DNA from: Tistlia consotensis USBA 355
GTDB lineage: Bacteria > Pseudomonadota > Alphaproteobacteria > Kiloniellales > DSM-21159
Direction: 5' to 3'
Length of the DNA: 64,000 nucleotides
Assembly (NCBI RefSeq): GCF_900177295.1
Contig: NZ_FWZX01000008.1
Coordinates: 62,001 to 126,000 of the forward strand
The notes below the pieces were generated by a model that was given only the letters and a program-made list of their open reading frames with translations, did not search any database and was not told the origin of the DNA. This document shows, piece after piece, positions 36,596 through 45,142 of this stretch (positions are counted from its first letter, which is position 1; every line of letters begins with the position of its first letter). Position numbers and translations under genes: made by a program.

Positions 36596-38121
36596 GGGCG
36601 CAGCGAAGCCGCGACCCGCTGGCGGTCCTCGACGACGTTCAGGTCCATGTGGTTGCGCATGAAGCGCTCGCTGGCGTCCTGCAGGGGCTGGAAGTCCCAG
36701 GGCGTGTAGCGGCCCTGACGCAGCGCCTCGTAGACGACCCAGCGCCGGGCCTGGCTGGCGCGCACCGCGGCGTCAAAGGCCCGGAGGTCCCAGCGCGCCG
36801 CGACCCGCGCCTGGAAGGCGGCGACGCGCTCGGCCTGCTCGGGCCGGCCGGCGAGGTTCTCCAACTCGTCGGGATCGTTCTCCAGGTCGAAGAGCTGCGG
36901 CGGATCGAGCTCGCAGGCGTTGAACTTCCAGCGGCCGTCGCGGATCGAGACCAGCGGCGCCCAGGAGCCTTCGGCCGCATACTCCATCAGCACCGGGCTG
37001 GTCCGGCCGGCGCCGCCGGCGAGCGGCAGCAGGCTCTCGCCGTCGACCGGCAGCAGCGAGTCCGGCTCGACTCCGCCGAGGGCCGCCAGGGTCGGCAGCA
37101 GGTCGAGCTGCGAGACCGGTGCATCGATCCGCCCCGGCGTCAGGCCGGGCGCGGCGATCATCAGCGGAATCCGCGCCGAGCCTTCGTGGAAGCTCATCTT
37201 GTACCAGAGGCCGCGCTCGCCGAGCATGTCGCCGTGATCGGCCAGGAACACGATCGCCGTGTCCTCGGCCATGCCGGAGCGCTCGAGCACGCCGAGCAGG
37301 CGGCCGATCTGGGCGTCCAGGTAGGAGAGGCTGGCGAAGTAGGCGCGCCGGGCCCGGGCGACATGCTCCGGCGTGACCTCGAAGGCGCCCTGGTCGCAGG
37401 CCTTCCAGATCCGCTGGCCGTGCGGGTCGAGCTCCTCGTAGGGGATCGGCGCGACGCGCGGCGTCAGGGGCCAGGCCTCCCCCGGACAGTCCGCGTAGAG
37501 CTCCCAGTATTCCGGCCGCGCCACATAGGGGTCGTGCGGATGGGTGAAGCTCACGGTCAGGCTCCAGGGCCGCTCGTCCCTGCGCCGCGCCAGGTCGTAG
37601 AGCTTGCGCTCGGCCTGGTAGGCGACCTCGTCGTCGAACTCGAGCTGGTTGGTGATCTCCGCGACTCCGGCGCCGACCACCGAGCCGAGGTTGTGGTACC
37701 ACCAGTCGATCCGCTCGCCCGGCTTGCGGTAGTCCGGGGTCCAGCCGAAGTCGGCGGGATAGATGTCCGTGGTCAGGCGCTCCTCGAAGCCGTGCAGCTG
37801 GTCGGCACCGATGAAGTGCATCTTGCCGGACAGGCAGGTCTGGTAGCCGGCGCGGCGCAGGTAGTGGGCGTAGGTCGGCAGCGAGGAGGCGAGCTCGGCG
37901 GCGTTGTCGTAGACGCCGTTGCCGGAGGGCAGCAGGCCGGTCATGAAGGCGGCGCGCGCCGGCGTGCAGAGCGGGCTCGCCGTGTAGCAGGTCGAGAAGC
38001 GCAGCGAGCGCTCGGCGAGGCGCGCGAGGTGCGGCGTCTTCAGGAAGCCGGCAGGGCCGTCCTCGAACAGCACGCCCGTCAGCTGGTCGACCATCAGGAT
38101 CAGGATGTTCGGACGTGTCAT
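36577..38121 (-). CDS. betC: Choline-sulfatase
   Basis: A 514-residue type I sulfatase that releases choline and sulfate from choline-O-sulfate, feeding glycine betaine synthesis and catabolism. Cys52 in SPLCTPARAAF is the residue converted to formylglycine. NILILMVDQLTG supplies metal ligands. The C-terminal VYEALRQGRYTPWDFQPLQDASERFMRNHMDLN is specific to BetC. The ATG at 38121 is the family start. No betAB/betI gene is near; instead a LysR regulator is divergent. The last seven codons (RPSTSSG) and the stop lie inside a palindromic repeat. Confidence 0.93.
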   Translation of the reverse strand: MTRPNILILMVDQLTGVLFEDGPAGFLKTPHLARLAERSLRFSTCYTASPLCTPARAAFMTGLLPSGNGVYDNAAELASSLPTYAHYLRRAGYQTCLSGKMHFIGADQLHGFEERLTTDIYPADFGWTPDYRKPGERIDWWYHNLGSVVGAGVAEITNQLEFDDEVAYQAERKLYDLARRRDERPWSLTVSFTHPHDPYVARPEYWELYADCPGEAWPLTPRVAPIPYEELDPHGQRIWKACDQGAFEVTPEHVARARRAYFASLSYLDAQIGRLLGVLERSGMAEDTAIVFLADHGDMLGERGLWYKMSFHEGSARIPLMIAAPGLTPGRIDAPVSQLDLLPTLAALGGVEPDSLLPVDGESLLPLAGGAGRTSPVLMEYAAEGSWAPLVSIRDGRWKFNACELDPPQLFDLENDPDELENLAGRPEQAERVAAFQARVAARWDLRAFDAAVRASQARRWVVYEALRQGRYTPWDFQPLQDASERFMRNHMDLNVVEDRQRVAASLRPSTSSG

Positions 38122-38274
38122 CGCTCGCGGCCCCCCTCGTTTGCGCCGGCTGCGCCTGGACATCGCCAAGGCAGGCTTATGGCAGCGACTCTTTCGACCT
38201 CTCGGGCAGATCCCGAAAGCCCCAGGAAGACAGCAAGGTCGCCGGATGTGAAGAGGCTGTGACTGTATCTCTGC

Positions 38275-38280
38275 TATAAA
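38275..38280 (+). promoter_or_regulatory. TATAAA -10 close to the LysR start
   Basis: TATAAA ends eight bases before the ATG at 38288. The transcript would then begin at or next to the start codon, giving a leaderless or near-leaderless mRNA. The -35 is weak. Inferred. Confidence 0.4.
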
Positions 38281-38287
38281 TCGATTG

Positions 38288-39190
38288 ATGAGCAGAGACC
38301 CTCTCGACCTCGGCTGCCTGCGGCTGTTCGACGCCGCGGCGCGCCACGAGAACCTGTCCCACGCGGCCGCGGCCCTGGGCATGACCCAGCCGGCGCTGAG
38401 CTATCGCATCCGCCGGATGGAGGAGCGGCTCGGGCTGCCGCTGTTCGAGCGCCGCCATCGCGGCCTCGCGCTGTCGCCGGCCGGCCGCACGCTGCACGAG
38501 GCGGTGCGCGACAGCCTGGAGCGGCTCGACCAGGCGACCGCCGCGATCGCGGTCCAGGCGGAGACGCCGGTCGTGCGCCTGGCGACCGACTACGCCTTCG
38601 CCGCGCTCTGGCTGATGCCGCGCGTCGCCGGCTTCCGCGCCGCCCATCCCGGGATCGCGGTGCAGATCGTCGCGTCGCAGGAGCTCGCGGGCGGGCCGGA
38701 CGGCGGCGCCGACCTCGCGGTGCTGTTCGGCGGCCGCGACGAGGTCGGGGCCGGCGCCGAGCGGCTGATCGCGGAGCGGGTGACGGCGGTCTGCAGCCCG
38801 GCCTTCCTGGCCGAGCAGGGGCCCTTCGAGTCACCCCAGCGCCTCGGCGAGCTGCCGCTGTTGCACCTGGAAGGCGCGGGCGAGCGGCGCTGGTACGACT
38901 GGGAGTCCTGGCTCGCCGAGCTCGGCGTGACACGCCGGCCGGGCCGGCCGGGGCTCGGCCTCAACACCTACACGCTGGTGATCCAGGCGGCGCTGGCCGG
39001 GCAGGGCGTCGCGCTCGGCTGGCTCGGCCTGGTCGACGGGCTGCTCGAGTCGGGCGCCCTGGTGCGGGCCCACCCCGCCGAGCTGGAGAGCCCGCGGGGC
39101 TACTGGCTGGTGCCGGGACCGGGCGGCCGGCTGCCGGCCGTCCGGCAGGTCGCCGACTGGATCCGCGGCCGGTTTGCCGCCGGCGCGTGA
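38288..39190 (+). CDS. LysR-family regulator, probable choline-sulfate utilisation activator
   Basis: A 300-residue LysR protein: N-terminal winged helix (LDLGCLRLFDAAARHENLSHAAAALGMTQPALSYRIRRMEERLG) and a C-terminal periplasmic-binding-like effector domain (residues 90-295; VRLATDYAFAALWLMPRVAGFRAAHPGI). A LysR protein next to betC is a known arrangement for choline-sulfate utilisation, so choline-O-sulfate or choline is the likely effector. It is divergent from betC over 166 bases, the usual LysR layout. Confidence 0.88.
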   Translation: MSRDPLDLGCLRLFDAAARHENLSHAAAALGMTQPALSYRIRRMEERLGLPLFERRHRGLALSPAGRTLHEAVRDSLERLDQATAAIAVQAETPVVRLATDYAFAALWLMPRVAGFRAAHPGIAVQIVASQELAGGPDGGADLAVLFGGRDEVGAGAERLIAERVTAVCSPAFLAEQGPFESPQRLGELPLLHLEGAGERRWYDWESWLAELGVTRRPGRPGLGLNTYTLVIQAALAGQGVALGWLGLVDGLLESGALVRAHPAELESPRGYWLVPGPGGRLPAVRQVADWIRGRFAAGA

Positions 39191-39304
39191 GCGGCGGGCG
39201 GCCGCTGCCGTGCCGGCTTGTTCACCGCTCTCGGCGCCGATAGGGTTGGCGCGCGGCCGACGACAAGGCCGCGTCCAACGAAATCCGCCTTGAGGGAGGA
39301 AAGA

Positions 39305-40390
39305 ATGACGGCGAAGGCATCCGGCGTGCGGCAGGGACGTCGCGCGGGCTTCTCTGGCTTCGTTGCAGGACTGTCGGCGCTGGCCCTGGGCTTGGCCCTG
39401 GCCGGCGCGCCCGGCACCGCTTCGGCGGCGGACATGCCCCAGGTCAAGCTGGCGATCGGCGGGCCGTCCTGCCTCTGCTACCTGCCGACCGTGCTGGCGC
39501 ATCAGCTCGGCCTCTACAAGAAGAACGGCGTCGACGTGGAGATGATCCCGCTGAAGGGCGGCTCCCAGGCCCTGACCGCGGTGCTCGGCGGCAGCGCCGA
39601 CGTGGTCTCCGGCTACTACGACCACACGGTCGAGCTGCAGCCCAAGGGCAAGATCCTGGAATCCTTCGTGGTCTACGACCGCTTCCCGGGCCTCGTGCTG
39701 GCCGTCTCGCCGAAGTACACCGACAAGATCAAGACGGTCGGCGACCTGGTCGGCCAGAAGGTCGGCGTCTCGGCGCCCGGCTCCTCGACCGACTTCTTCC
39801 TGAAGTACGCCCTGCACAAGGACGGCAAGGACCCGAACTCGGTGCCGGTCGTCGGCATCGGCCTGGGCGCGACCGCCGTCGCGGCGATGGAGCAGGGCCA
39901 GGTGCAGGCCGCCGTCATGCTCGACCCGGCGGTGACGCTGATGAAGGGCAAGTACAAGGATCTCCGGATCCTGATCGATACGCGCTCCCAGGCCGATACC
40001 CGCAAGGTCTTCGGCGGCGACTATCCCGGCGGCGCGCTCTACGCGCCGGCCGACTGGGTCAAGGACAACCCGGCGGCGGCCCAGGGCTTGGCCGACGGCA
40101 TGGTCGAGACGCTGAAGTGGATCCACAGCCACTCGGCCGAGGAGATCATGGCCAAGATGCCGGCGGAGTACGTCGGCAAGGACACGGCGCTCTATCTCGC
40201 CGCGCTCAAGAACACGATCCCGATGTACTCGAAGAACGGCGTGATGGACCCGAAGGGCGCGCAGGCCGTGCTCGACGTCTTCGCCAGCTCCGACAAGGAG
40301 GTGGCGAACGGCCACGTCGATCTCAGCAGGACCTACACCAACCTCTACGCCAAGAAGGCGGCGTCGAAGCTGGGCATCCCGACCGAGTGA
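39305..40390 (+). CDS. ABC transporter substrate-binding protein, NMT1/SsuA-like
   Basis: A 361-residue periplasmic binding protein. A twin-arginine-free Sec signal (VAGLSALALGLALAGAPGTASA, cut near residue 40) precedes an NMT1/THI5-type domain: LAIGGPSCLCYLPTVLAHQLGLYKKNGVDVEM, GGSQALTAVLGGSADVVSGYY. The SCLCYLP near the ligand site adds two cysteines. Ligands in this family are sulfonates, nitrate, taurine or pyrimidines; this one is not assignable. It starts a three-gene importer with GGGAGG before its ATG. Confidence 0.87.
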   Translation: MTAKASGVRQGRRAGFSGFVAGLSALALGLALAGAPGTASAADMPQVKLAIGGPSCLCYLPTVLAHQLGLYKKNGVDVEMIPLKGGSQALTAVLGGSADVVSGYYDHTVELQPKGKILESFVVYDRFPGLVLAVSPKYTDKIKTVGDLVGQKVGVSAPGSSTDFFLKYALHKDGKDPNSVPVVGIGLGATAVAAMEQGQVQAAVMLDPAVTLMKGKYKDLRILIDTRSQADTRKVFGGDYPGGALYAPADWVKDNPAAAQGLADGMVETLKWIHSHSAEEIMAKMPAEYVGKDTALYLAALKNTIPMYSKNGVMDPKGAQAVLDVFASSDKEVANGHVDLSRTYTNLYAKKAASKLGIPTE

Positions 40391-40406
40391 GCCGGTCGGG
40401 GTGACG

Positions 40407-41246
40407 ATGGCCGTGCCGGCAGAGAACACGCCGGCGGCGCCCGCGAGCGCGCCGCCGGCGATCGCCTTCGAGGGGGTGACGATCCGCTTCGCCACCCCCT
40501 CGGGCGAGATCCATACCGTGATGAGCGAGGTCGACCTCGCGGTCGAGGAGGGCACCTTCGTCGCCCTGGTCGGGCCCTCGGGCTGCGGCAAGTCGACGCT
40601 GCTCAATGCCGCCGCCGGCCTGCTGTTCCCGCCGGCCGGCACTGTCAGGGTGTTCGGCGAGACGCTGACCGGCATCAACCCGCATGCCGCCTACCTGTTC
40701 CAGCAGGACGCGCTGCTGCCCTGGCGCACGGTGCTCGACAACGTCTGCCTGGGCCTGACCTTCCGCAAGGTGCCGAAGGCCAGGGCGGCGGCGGAGGCGC
40801 GGCGCTGGCTGAAGCGGGTCGGCCTGGCCGCCTTCGAGGACCGGTTTCCCCACCAGCTCTCCGGCGGCATGCGCAAGCGCGTCGCCATCGCCCAGGCCTG
40901 GATCGTCAACCCGCGCCTGCTGCTGATGGACGAGCCCTTCGGCGCGCTCGACGTCCAGACCCGCCAGATCATGGAGAACGAGCTGCTCGAGCTCTGGCAG
41001 GAGACCCGCAAGACCGTGCTGTTCATCACCCACGACCTGGAGGAGGCGATCGCGCTGGCCGACCGGGTCGTCGTGCTGTCGACCGGGCCGGCGCGCATCA
41101 AGGGCGACTACGCGATCGACCTGAAGCGGCCGCGCGACGTCGCCGAGATCCGCCTCGATCCCGCGTTCAACGCGCTCTACAAGCGGATCTGGGCGGACCT
41201 GCGCGACGAGGTCCTGAAGCAGGAGGAGGGGGCCCATGGCGCGTGA
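40407..41246 (+). CDS. ABC transporter ATP-binding protein (SsuB/TauB-like)
   Basis: A 279-residue ATPase: Walker A VGPSGCGKSTLL, Q-loop AYLFQQDALLPWRTVLDN, signature LSGGMRKRVAIAQAW, Walker B LLLMDEPFGALD and H-switch FITHDLEEAIALADR. The WRTVLDNV pattern is typical of nitrate/sulfonate/taurine importers. The ATG at 40407 is preferred over a GTG two codons earlier. It starts 16 bases after the binding protein and overlaps the permease by 11 bases. Confidence 0.9.
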   Translation: MAVPAENTPAAPASAPPAIAFEGVTIRFATPSGEIHTVMSEVDLAVEEGTFVALVGPSGCGKSTLLNAAAGLLFPPAGTVRVFGETLTGINPHAAYLFQQDALLPWRTVLDNVCLGLTFRKVPKARAAAEARRWLKRVGLAAFEDRFPHQLSGGMRKRVAIAQAWIVNPRLLLMDEPFGALDVQTRQIMENELLELWQETRKTVLFITHDLEEAIALADRVVVLSTGPARIKGDYAIDLKRPRDVAEIRLDPAFNALYKRIWADLRDEVLKQEEGAHGA

Positions 41247-42039
41247 GAGGCCGCCGGCTGTGGTCGCCACGCGCAAGCGCGCCAGCCGCTGGCTGGTGCT
41301 GGCGCTGCAAGTCGGCTTCTTCGTGCTGGTCACCGGCACCTGGCAGGCCGGCGCCACGACCGGCTGGCTCGACCCCTTCTTCTTCTCGAAGCCGAGCGAC
41401 ATCGCCGGCCGCATGGCCGAGTGGATCCTGTCCGGCTACATCTGGCCGCACCTGATCGTCACGCTGACCGAGGCCATGGCGGCCTTCGCGATCGGCATCG
41501 TGACCGGCGTGCTGGCCGGCCTGGCGCTGGCCCGGGTCGAGCTGCTGGCGGCGGTCTTCGACCCCTACATCCGCATCTTCAACGCCCTGCCGCGGGTCAT
41601 CCTGGCGCCGATCCTGATCATCTGGTTCGGCCTCGGCATGGGCTCCAAGATCGCGCTCGGCGTGACCCTGGTGTTCTTCGTGGTGTTCTTCAACACCTTC
41701 CAGGGCGTGCGCGAGGTCGATCCCGTGGTGCTCAACAACGCGCGCATGCTGCAGGCCTCGGACCACCAGCTGATGCGCCACGTCTACCTGCCCTCGGCGA
41801 TGGCCTGGATCTTCTCCAGCCTGCACACCTCGATCGGCTTCGCCCTGGTCGGTGCCGTGGTCGGCGAGTACATCGGCGCCTCCCAGGGCATCGGCTACGT
41901 GGTCTCCCAGGCCCAGGGCGTGTTCGACACGACCGGCGTCTTCGCGGGCCTGATCCTGACCTCGATCGTGGTGCTCTGCATCGATCTCGCGATCGAGGCC
42001 CTGGAGCGCTACCTGCTGCGCTGGCGGCCGCAGAGCTAG
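41236..42039 (+). CDS. ABC transporter permease (SsuC/TauC-like)
   Basis: A 267-residue inner-membrane permease with about six membrane segments. The EAA coupling loop is visible around FNTFQGVREVDPVVLNNARMLQASDHQLMRHVYLP. It completes the importer with the upstream binding protein and ATPase. Substrate unknown. A start codon within the ATPase end gives translational coupling. Confidence 0.9.
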   Translation: MARERPPAVVATRKRASRWLVLALQVGFFVLVTGTWQAGATTGWLDPFFFSKPSDIAGRMAEWILSGYIWPHLIVTLTEAMAAFAIGIVTGVLAGLALARVELLAAVFDPYIRIFNALPRVILAPILIIWFGLGMGSKIALGVTLVFFVVFFNTFQGVREVDPVVLNNARMLQASDHQLMRHVYLPSAMAWIFSSLHTSIGFALVGAVVGEYIGASQGIGYVVSQAQGVFDTTGVFAGLILTSIVVLCIDLAIEALERYLLRWRPQS

Positions 42040-42138
42040 GGCGACGCGGCGCGGGCAGGGGGCCGGCATGCGCGGCGCGGGACTTGCCGGCCTGCCGGGG
42101 GCGGGCTAGCAAGGGGCCGACTCCCGAAGGGCAGGCCC

Positions 42139-43014
42139 TTGCTGCTGCAGCTGATCTCGATCGTCGTGCCGGTCTTCGGCGCGATCGCCGTGGGTTTCGC
42201 CTGGGCGCGCCTGGAGCGGCCCTTCGACGTCGCGACCGTCACCAACCTGGTGATGTACGTCGGCACGCCCTGCCTGCTGATCAGCACCCTCGACCAGGTC
42301 CGGCCGAGCGCCCAGGCCTTCGGTGCCATGGCGCTCGCGACTCTGCTCTGCTACCTGGCGATGGCCGTGCTGGCCCTCGCGGTGCTGAAGCTGACCGGCC
42401 TGGACCGGCGCAGCTTCCTGCCGGCGATGCTGTTCCCGAACACCGGCAACATGGGCCTGTCGCTCAGCCTCTTCACCTTCGGCGACGCGGGCCTGGCGCT
42501 CGCCATCGTGACCTTCGCGATGACCGCGACCGGCCACTTCACGGTCGGCGCCGCGATCTCGCGCGGCTCGCTGGAGCCGAAGGGGCTGCTGCGCATGCCG
42601 CTGATCTACGCGCTGCTGGTCGGCCTCGCCATGGTCTTCCTGGACCTGACCCTGCCGCTGCCGCTCGGCCGCGGCCTCAAGCTGCTCGGCGGCCTGACTA
42701 TCCCGCTGATGCTGATCGCGCTCGGCGTCTCACTGTCGCGCCTCCGGCCGCGCCGCCTGCCGGTCGCCTTCGGCCTGGCGCTGGTGCGCATCGTCGGCGG
42801 CTGTGCCATCGCCCTGGCGGTCTCCGCGCTGCTCGGCCTGCCGCCGCTCGCGCGCGGCGCCCTGGTCATGCAGTACTCGATGCCGGTCGCGGTCTACGCC
42901 TACCTCTTCGCCATGCGCTTCGACCGCAATCCCGACGAGGTCGCCGGCCTGGTCGTCGCCTCGACGGCGCTGTCGCTGGTCACCGTGCCGCTGACCATCT
43001 GGCTGTTCCTCTAG
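42139..43014 (+). CDS. AEC-family (auxin efflux carrier-like) membrane transporter
   Basis: A 291-residue hydrophobic protein with about ten membrane helices in the AEC/bile-acid transporter fold: VPVFGAIAVGFAWARLE, NLVMYVGTPCLLISTL, FPNTGNMGLSLSLFTFG, MQYSMPVAVYAYLFAMRFD. Members move malonate, malate or other organic acids, in or out. The TTG start at 42139 follows GAAGGGCAGG. It is 99 bases after the ABC permease and may be co-transcribed. Its TAG stop overlaps that of the convergent glycosyltransferase in a shared CTAG. Confidence 0.87.
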   Translation: MLLQLISIVVPVFGAIAVGFAWARLERPFDVATVTNLVMYVGTPCLLISTLDQVRPSAQAFGAMALATLLCYLAMAVLALAVLKLTGLDRRSFLPAMLFPNTGNMGLSLSLFTFGDAGLALAIVTFAMTATGHFTVGAAISRGSLEPKGLLRMPLIYALLVGLAMVFLDLTLPLPLGRGLKLLGGLTIPLMLIALGVSLSRLRPRRLPVAFGLALVRIVGGCAIALAVSALLGLPPLARGALVMQYSMPVAVYAYLFAMRFDRNPDEVAGLVVASTALSLVTVPLTIWLFL

Positions 43015-44063
43015 GAGCGCCCGGCGCGGCGTGGCGGCGCCTCGGCGAGCAGCCTCTCGAAGAGGCCGAGATAGCGGGCGACGCAGGCCGACTCGGTGAA
43101 CTCCTCCCGGTAGCGGCGGTAGCCGGCCTCGACGAGCGACGCGGCGAGGGCCGGCTCGTCGATCAGGCGGGTGATCGCGCCGGCCAGCGCGCCGACGTCG
43201 TCGATCGGCACCAGCAGGCCGGTGCGGCCGTCCTCGACGAAGGCCTTCGGGCCGTCGGCGGCGGCGGCGACCAGCGGCCGGCGGTGCGCCCAGGCCTCGA
43301 CGATGACCGAGCCGAAGGCCTCGGAGCGGGACGGGAAGACGCAGAGGTCGCAGGCCTTGAGCAGCGCGGTCTTGTCGCTGCGCCAGCCGAGGAAGCGGAC
43401 CCGCTCGGTCAGGCCGAGCTCGGCGCTCAGCGACTCCAGCTCGCCGCGACTCGGGCCCTCGCCGGCGAGCCAGAGGTGGGCGCGCGGCTCGCGGGCCAGG
43501 GCGTGGAGCAGGGTGTCGAGGGCCTTGGCCGGGTGCAGCCGGCCGAGCGAGAGCAGCAGCGGCGCGCCCTCCGGCGTGCCGAAGGCGCTGCGCGGCACCG
43601 CCGGCTCGTCCTCGAAGGTCGAGAAGTTCGGCATGAAGTGCAGCCGCTCGCGCGGCCAGCCGAGCGCGGCGTAGCGCTCGACCAGCTGCGGCGTGATGCA
43701 GAGCAGCTGGTCGCAGCTCCGGAAGTACTTGAGGTCGTAGTAGCCGCCGATGCGCGCGAGCTTGAGCCAGGGGCCGCTCGGCATGACCGCGGCGGCGCGG
43801 CTCATCCAGCAGAGCACGATGTCCGGCCGGAAGGCGGCGGCCAGGCGCTTCAGCCGCCAGGGAGTCAGCCGGTCGAGCGGCCCGCCGAAGCGCAGCTCGA
43901 GCGGCTCCAGGCCGCCGGCGCGGAGCGCGGCGGCGCGCGCCGGGTTGCGGCGGATCGCGACGCGCTGCTCCAGGCCGGCCCGTGCGAGGGCCAGCGCCAG
44001 GCTGACGAAGAAGGTCTCGGCGCCGCCGTGCTCGGCGCCGGCCATGACCTGGAGGAGGCGCAT
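43011..44063 (-). CDS. Glycosyltransferase family 4 protein
   Basis: A 350-residue GT-B fold retaining glycosyltransferase. The N-terminal domain starts MRLLQVMAGAEHGGAETFFVSLAL; the C-terminal donor domain has LLSLGRLHPAKALDTLLHAL and the E-x7-E motif (EAFGSVIVE). It moves a sugar from a nucleotide donor to a glycolipid or surface polysaccharide. It is a lone gene with no other polysaccharide genes around it. Stops overlap by palindromic CTAG with the AEC gene. Confidence 0.88.
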   Translation of the reverse strand: MRLLQVMAGAEHGGAETFFVSLALALARAGLEQRVAIRRNPARAAALRAGGLEPLELRFGGPLDRLTPWRLKRLAAAFRPDIVLCWMSRAAAVMPSGPWLKLARIGGYYDLKYFRSCDQLLCITPQLVERYAALGWPRERLHFMPNFSTFEDEPAVPRSAFGTPEGAPLLLSLGRLHPAKALDTLLHALAREPRAHLWLAGEGPSRGELESLSAELGLTERVRFLGWRSDKTALLKACDLCVFPSRSEAFGSVIVEAWAHRRPLVAAAADGPKAFVEDGRTGLLVPIDDVGALAGAITRLIDEPALAASLVEAGYRRYREEFTESACVARYLGLFERLLAEAPPRRAGRS

Positions 44064-44164
44064 CGGAGACCCCGGCGCAGGCGGTTGAAGGCTGGACCCT
44101 GGTTAGCATTCCGGTCGCGGTCTGGCCATCGGCGCGACTTCCCCGGAATCCGGCCGGGGCGCGC

Positions 44165-44193
44165 TTGACAGGGCCCGGGGGCTGGCGTACATG
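44165..44193 (+). promoter_or_regulatory. Sigma-70 promoter of tRNA-Asp
   Basis: TTGACA (44165-44170), 17-base spacer, TACATG (44188-44193): a perfect -35 with optimal spacing, ending 49 bases before the tRNA. Confidence 0.7.
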
Positions 44194-44242
44194 ACGCCTC
44201 CGCTTCGGCGGCGGCCCGATTTGCCGCCGCGGTCGTTGGGCT

Positions 44243-44319
<77 letters not shown>

Positions 44320-44401
44320 CCAACGACGACTGCCCGCCGAGGGGGGAGATCCTCTTCCGGACGGCGACGGCGGGCCCCGATGCGGGTGCCGGGGAACCTT
44401 G

Positions 44402-45142
44402 CTAGGCGAGAAGGCGGGCGCGCAGCTCTGCCGCGGCGTGGCTGTCGACGCCCAGCATCTCCGCCGCGTAGCGCTCGAAGCTGCCGAAGCCCGCATCGAT
44501 CGCCGAGAAGGCCGCCCTGAGGTAGGCCAGACGGGCCCTCGTGATCGCGGCCCTGATCGGCTCGGGGCAGTGATCGAGCCGGCCGGTCCCTTTCCAGTGC
44601 CTGTTGGTGAGCAGGTAGTCGCCGACGACGTCCTTCGCCGAAACGCCGAGGAGGCGCAGGATGACGGCTGCGCCGAAGCCGGTCCGGTCCTTGCCCGCGG
44701 TGCAGTGGAAGAGCAGCGGCAGGCCGTCGTCCTCGAGCAGGAGGGACAGGAGCTCTCGATAGACCTGGAAATGCTCCAGGGCGAAGCTCCGGTAGATCTC
44801 GGCCATGACCTCCTCCGGCGGCGCGCCGTCCGGCGGCCAGCCGGCGGCGGCGCCGTCGATCGCGTGCTTCAGCGTCGGCTCGATCGGCAGCGCCCGCACT
44901 CTCGCCACGACGGCGCCCGCCAGTCCGGGCGCGAGGGCGCACTCGCCGGCCCCCCGCAGGTCGCAGACGGTGCGGATCCCCAGGGCGCGCATCGTCTCCA
45001 GATCGGCGGCGGTGAGGTGGCTCAGCCGGGATCCGCGGAACAGACGGCGCCATCGGACGCTCCGCCCGTCCGCGGTCTCGTAGCCGCCGAGGTCGCGGAC
45101 GTTCGTGGCGCCGTCGAGGGCGATCACGCGCGCCGGGGTCAC
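44402..45142 (-). CDS. Tyrosine-phosphatase-like protein (Y_phosphatase3 type)
   Basis: A 246-residue cysteine phosphatase. The P-loop FHCTAGKDRTG (Cys147, Arg153) and N-terminal TNVRDLGGYETADGRSVRWRRLFRGSRL are typical of the atypical bacterial group that includes enzymes acting on phosphotyrosine and phosphoinositides. No signal peptide, so it is cytoplasmic. The GTG at 45142 overlaps the stop of the upstream permease gene (GTGA). Longer open frames upstream lie inside that permease and are not used. It is the last gene of a seven-gene operon containing a full ABC importer and a phosphodiesterase, suggesting it removes phosphate from an imported compound. Confidence 0.88.
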   Translation of the reverse strand: MTPARVIALDGATNVRDLGGYETADGRSVRWRRLFRGSRLSHLTAADLETMRALGIRTVCDLRGAGECALAPGLAGAVVARVRALPIEPTLKHAIDGAAAGWPPDGAPPEEVMAEIYRSFALEHFQVYRELLSLLLEDDGLPLLFHCTAGKDRTGFGAAVILRLLGVSAKDVVGDYLLTNRHWKGTGRLDHCPEPIRAAITRARLAYLRAAFSAIDAGFGSFERYAAEMLGVDSHAAAELRARLLA

